The notes under the pieces were generated by a model that ran no database searches, had not been told where the DNA came from, and worked only from the letters and a program-made list of their open reading frames with translations. From a virus: 32,167 bases of DNA. The position numbers and the translations under genes were made by a program. This document shows positions 31,233 to 32,167 of the stretch, piece by piece. The DNA is taken from positions 1 to 32,167 of the IMG/VR virus record IMGVR_UViG_3300025137_000159. One strand, given 5' to 3'. Positions within the stretch are counted from its first letter, which is position 1; every line of letters starts with the position of its first letter.

Positions 31233-31400
31233 TTAACAAACGTCGTCGTTCGGTGTGATACCAAATGTAGATGCCTCTCTATGTAAATACATTTTGACTG
31301 CATCACTAATCAATTGAATCATGGTTTTGTCACGCTGTGCAGCTAGTACCTTAAGATCGCAATGCATACTGTCAGTAATGATACAAGTCACGCGCTTCAC
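31233..31400 (-). CDS. Tiny ribbon-helix-helix protein (Arc/CopG type)
   Basis: 55 residues from a GTG at 31400, directly after an in-frame stop; an ATG at codon 12 is too late for the fold. The layout is RHH: a beta strand (KRVTCIITDSMHCDLK), helix 1 (LKVLAAQRDKTMIQ) and helix 2 (MIQLISDAVKMYLHREAS). This matches the usual pattern R-x-x-x-x-[LI]-x-[DE]-x-x-x-x-x-[LK]-x-x-x-A, a [KR]-[ST]-x-[ST]-x-[LI]-[IL]-like turn, and A-[VI]-x-x-Y-L. RHH proteins bind DNA as dimers and often regulate their own operon. Together with the MarR-like protein downstream it makes two small DNA-binding proteins ahead of int. The ribosome-binding site is weak. Confidence 0.7.
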   Translation of the reverse strand: MKRVTCIITDSMHCDLKVLAAQRDKTMIQLISDAVKMYLHREASTFGITPNDDVC

Positions 31401-31437
31401 TCAAAATCTTGTTCAATTGGGCTCATGATAACAATAA

Positions 31438-31602
31438 TCAATAAGTAGACATGCTTAGTGGCGATGTAAATACATCCCAATTATCATACACTAGAGTATC
31501 ATTAGAGAATCCATACGCTAAAAAGGTAGTAAACTCCTCATGCGTGAGTTGTTCAAGCTTGGTCTGGTCGTTGGTGATCTGTTCAATCTGTTGTTTGGTC
31601 AT
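31438..31602 (-). CDS. 54-residue early protein, unknown
   Basis: MTKQQIEQITNDQTKLEQLT, HEEFTTFLAYGFSNDTLVYD, ending FTSPLSMSTY. ATG at 31602, TGA at 31440-31438. It overlaps the end of the 105-residue gene upstream by 20 bases. The first 20 residues are a Gln-rich amphipathic helix; the rest is aromatic and acidic. No family is recognised. Position among first-transcribed genes suggests a host-takeover role, which is inference only. Confidence 0.6.
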   Translation of the reverse strand: MTKQQIEQITNDQTKLEQLTHEEFTTFLAYGFSNDTLVYDNWDVFTSPLSMSTY

Positions 31603-31900
31603 TGTTTTTGGTGGTAACTAAGTGAATTGAATCTTCATTGCATATCGTCAAGATGTGTTTACCATCCATCAAATATTTGACCATGCGATCTTTGGCAGCA
31701 TGTGGCCGTTGATAACTGTGCTCAGTGATGGCACCTGTTTCTTTATGTTCTGCCCGAATAATGCACTGAACACTGGATGGAATCTCCCATCCATTAAGCT
31801 TAAATAGTTCAAACTCTTCCCATGTACAACCATCAAAATATTCACTAGGTGCGTCTTTGATAGCCTTCCAATTATTAGGGAACTCCTTCCTACCACTCAT
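31583..31900 (-). CDS. 105-residue early protein, unknown
   Basis: MSGRKEFPNNWKAIKDAPSE, then FELFKLNGWEIPSSVQCIIR, and HSYQRPHAAKDRMVKYLMDG, ending in a polar tail (VTTKNNDQTTD). No membrane segment and no recognised domain; the alternation of charged and aromatic residues looks like a small globular alpha/beta protein. The ATG at 31900 overlaps the end of the upstream gene by 11 bases. Function unknown. Confidence 0.7.
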   Translation of the reverse strand: MSGRKEFPNNWKAIKDAPSEYFDGCTWEEFELFKLNGWEIPSSVQCIIRAEHKETGAITEHSYQRPHAAKDRMVKYLMDGKHILTICNEDSIHLVTTKNNDQTTD

Positions 31901-32072
31901 CCGTTCTTCTCACATCCGTTAGTGTACAATTGCGTTGATCGGATAACTCAAGAGCTTGCCAAGCAGCACGCTCAGTATTAGGAGCCAGAACATATTCAAT
32001 GAATACATTCTCAACGTCATCTTTCAATATTACTTTGTATTGATCATACTTAGTGCGTCCAAGTAAAGGCAT
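31890..32072 (-). CDS. 60-residue early protein, unknown
   Basis: From the ATG at 32072: MPLLGRTKYDQYKVILKDDV, ENVFIEYVLAPNTERAAWQA, LELSDQRNCTLTDVRRTDEW. A longer frame begins with a TTG at 32105, but GGAG lies about 13 bases before the ATG and nothing precedes the TTG. The pattern of strand-strand-helix (YKVILKD, FIEYVLAPN, ERAAWQALELS) looks like a small ordered domain. No family is recognised. Confidence 0.65.
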   Translation of the reverse strand: MPLLGRTKYDQYKVILKDDVENVFIEYVLAPNTERAAWQALELSDQRNCTLTDVRRTDEW

Positions 32073-32167
32073 TGAATGACTGTCTCCGGAGTCGATTGTG
32101 AACAATTGTGGTTAATCAGATACACACATGCACCTGTAAAACTAATAATTATGGGAAGCAAGCCAAT
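32030..32167 (-). CDS. Possible small membrane protein, partial at right edge
   Basis: An open frame enters from the right edge and ends at 32032-32030: IGLLPIIISFTGACVYLINH, then NCSQSTPETVIQCLYLDALS and MINTK. The first ~18 residues would span a membrane. It overlaps the 60-residue gene by 43 bases. With the start outside the window it may be only a chance frame. Confidence 0.35.
   Translation of the reverse strand: MGLLPIIISFTGACVYLINHNCSQSTPETVIQCLYLDALSMINTK

Noticed and set aside
1-32167. CRISPR array, insertion sequence or rRNA
   Set aside because: No spaced direct repeats, no transposase or terminal inverted repeats, and no rRNA-like sequence were seen in the window.

Overview
The window is about two thirds of the genome of a T7-like podovirus of marine picocyanobacteria (P-SSP7-like). 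All convincing genes lie on the minus strand, so the genome reads from right to left. The evidence is a T7-type single-subunit RNA polymerase and a T7-style replication block (SSB, endonuclease I, primase-helicase, DNA polymerase, exonuclease). These are followed by T7-style morphogenesis genes (portal, scaffold, major capsid protein, tail tubes A and B, large internal virion proteins). The host genes are cyanobacterial: psbA (photosystem II D1), a high-light-inducible protein, a ribonucleotide reductase and a possible NblA-like phycobilisome-degradation protein.

Layout, right to left. (1) 32167-31233: small early genes of unknown function, ending in a tiny ribbon-helix-helix protein. (2) 31135-29640: a sigma70-like promoter, a MarR-like winged-helix protein, a tyrosine integrase, a fragment matching the 5' half of a leucine tRNA gene (putative attP), a hairpin and a second sigma70-like promoter. 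(3) 29633-20696: phage RNA polymerase, then a tightly overlapping nucleotide/DNA metabolism operon with hli, DUF3310 and MazG-like genes. (4) 20703-18605: ribonucleotide reductase large and small subunits. (5) 18630-15250: portal, scaffold and small genes. (6) 15247-12463: a small basic protein broken at a run of nine A, then RlpA-like protein, psbA, a candidate holin and a C39-like peptidase, so psbA sits inside a likely lysis cluster. (7) 12389-10622: a 36-aa gene, the major capsid gene, two tiny genes and a strong terminator with a UUCG loop at the position of T7 Tphi. (8) 10599-1: tail tubes A and B, then three very large internal virion proteins, the last running off the left edge. Terminase, tail fibre and other late genes presumably lie beyond the left edge.

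How it works together (inference from family knowledge): host RNA polymerase would read the early region from the two related promoters. The phage polymerase would then transcribe the rest. Host photosynthesis is sustained by D1 and HLIP, and nucleotides come from phage RNR, MazG and degradation of host DNA.

The least expected signals are these. Two related structured RNA leaders with a tRNA-like acceptor/T-arm shape begin at the stop codon of the preceding gene, upstream of psbA and of the capsid gene. The two early promoters share an 18/22 identical element. An NblA-like reading frame lies across the exonuclease/DUF3310 junction. Both the DNA polymerase gene and a small basic-protein gene are broken at A-runs. 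One internal virion protein carries two long arrays of exactly 18-residue repeats. The RNR small subunit lacks a tyrosine at the usual radical position.
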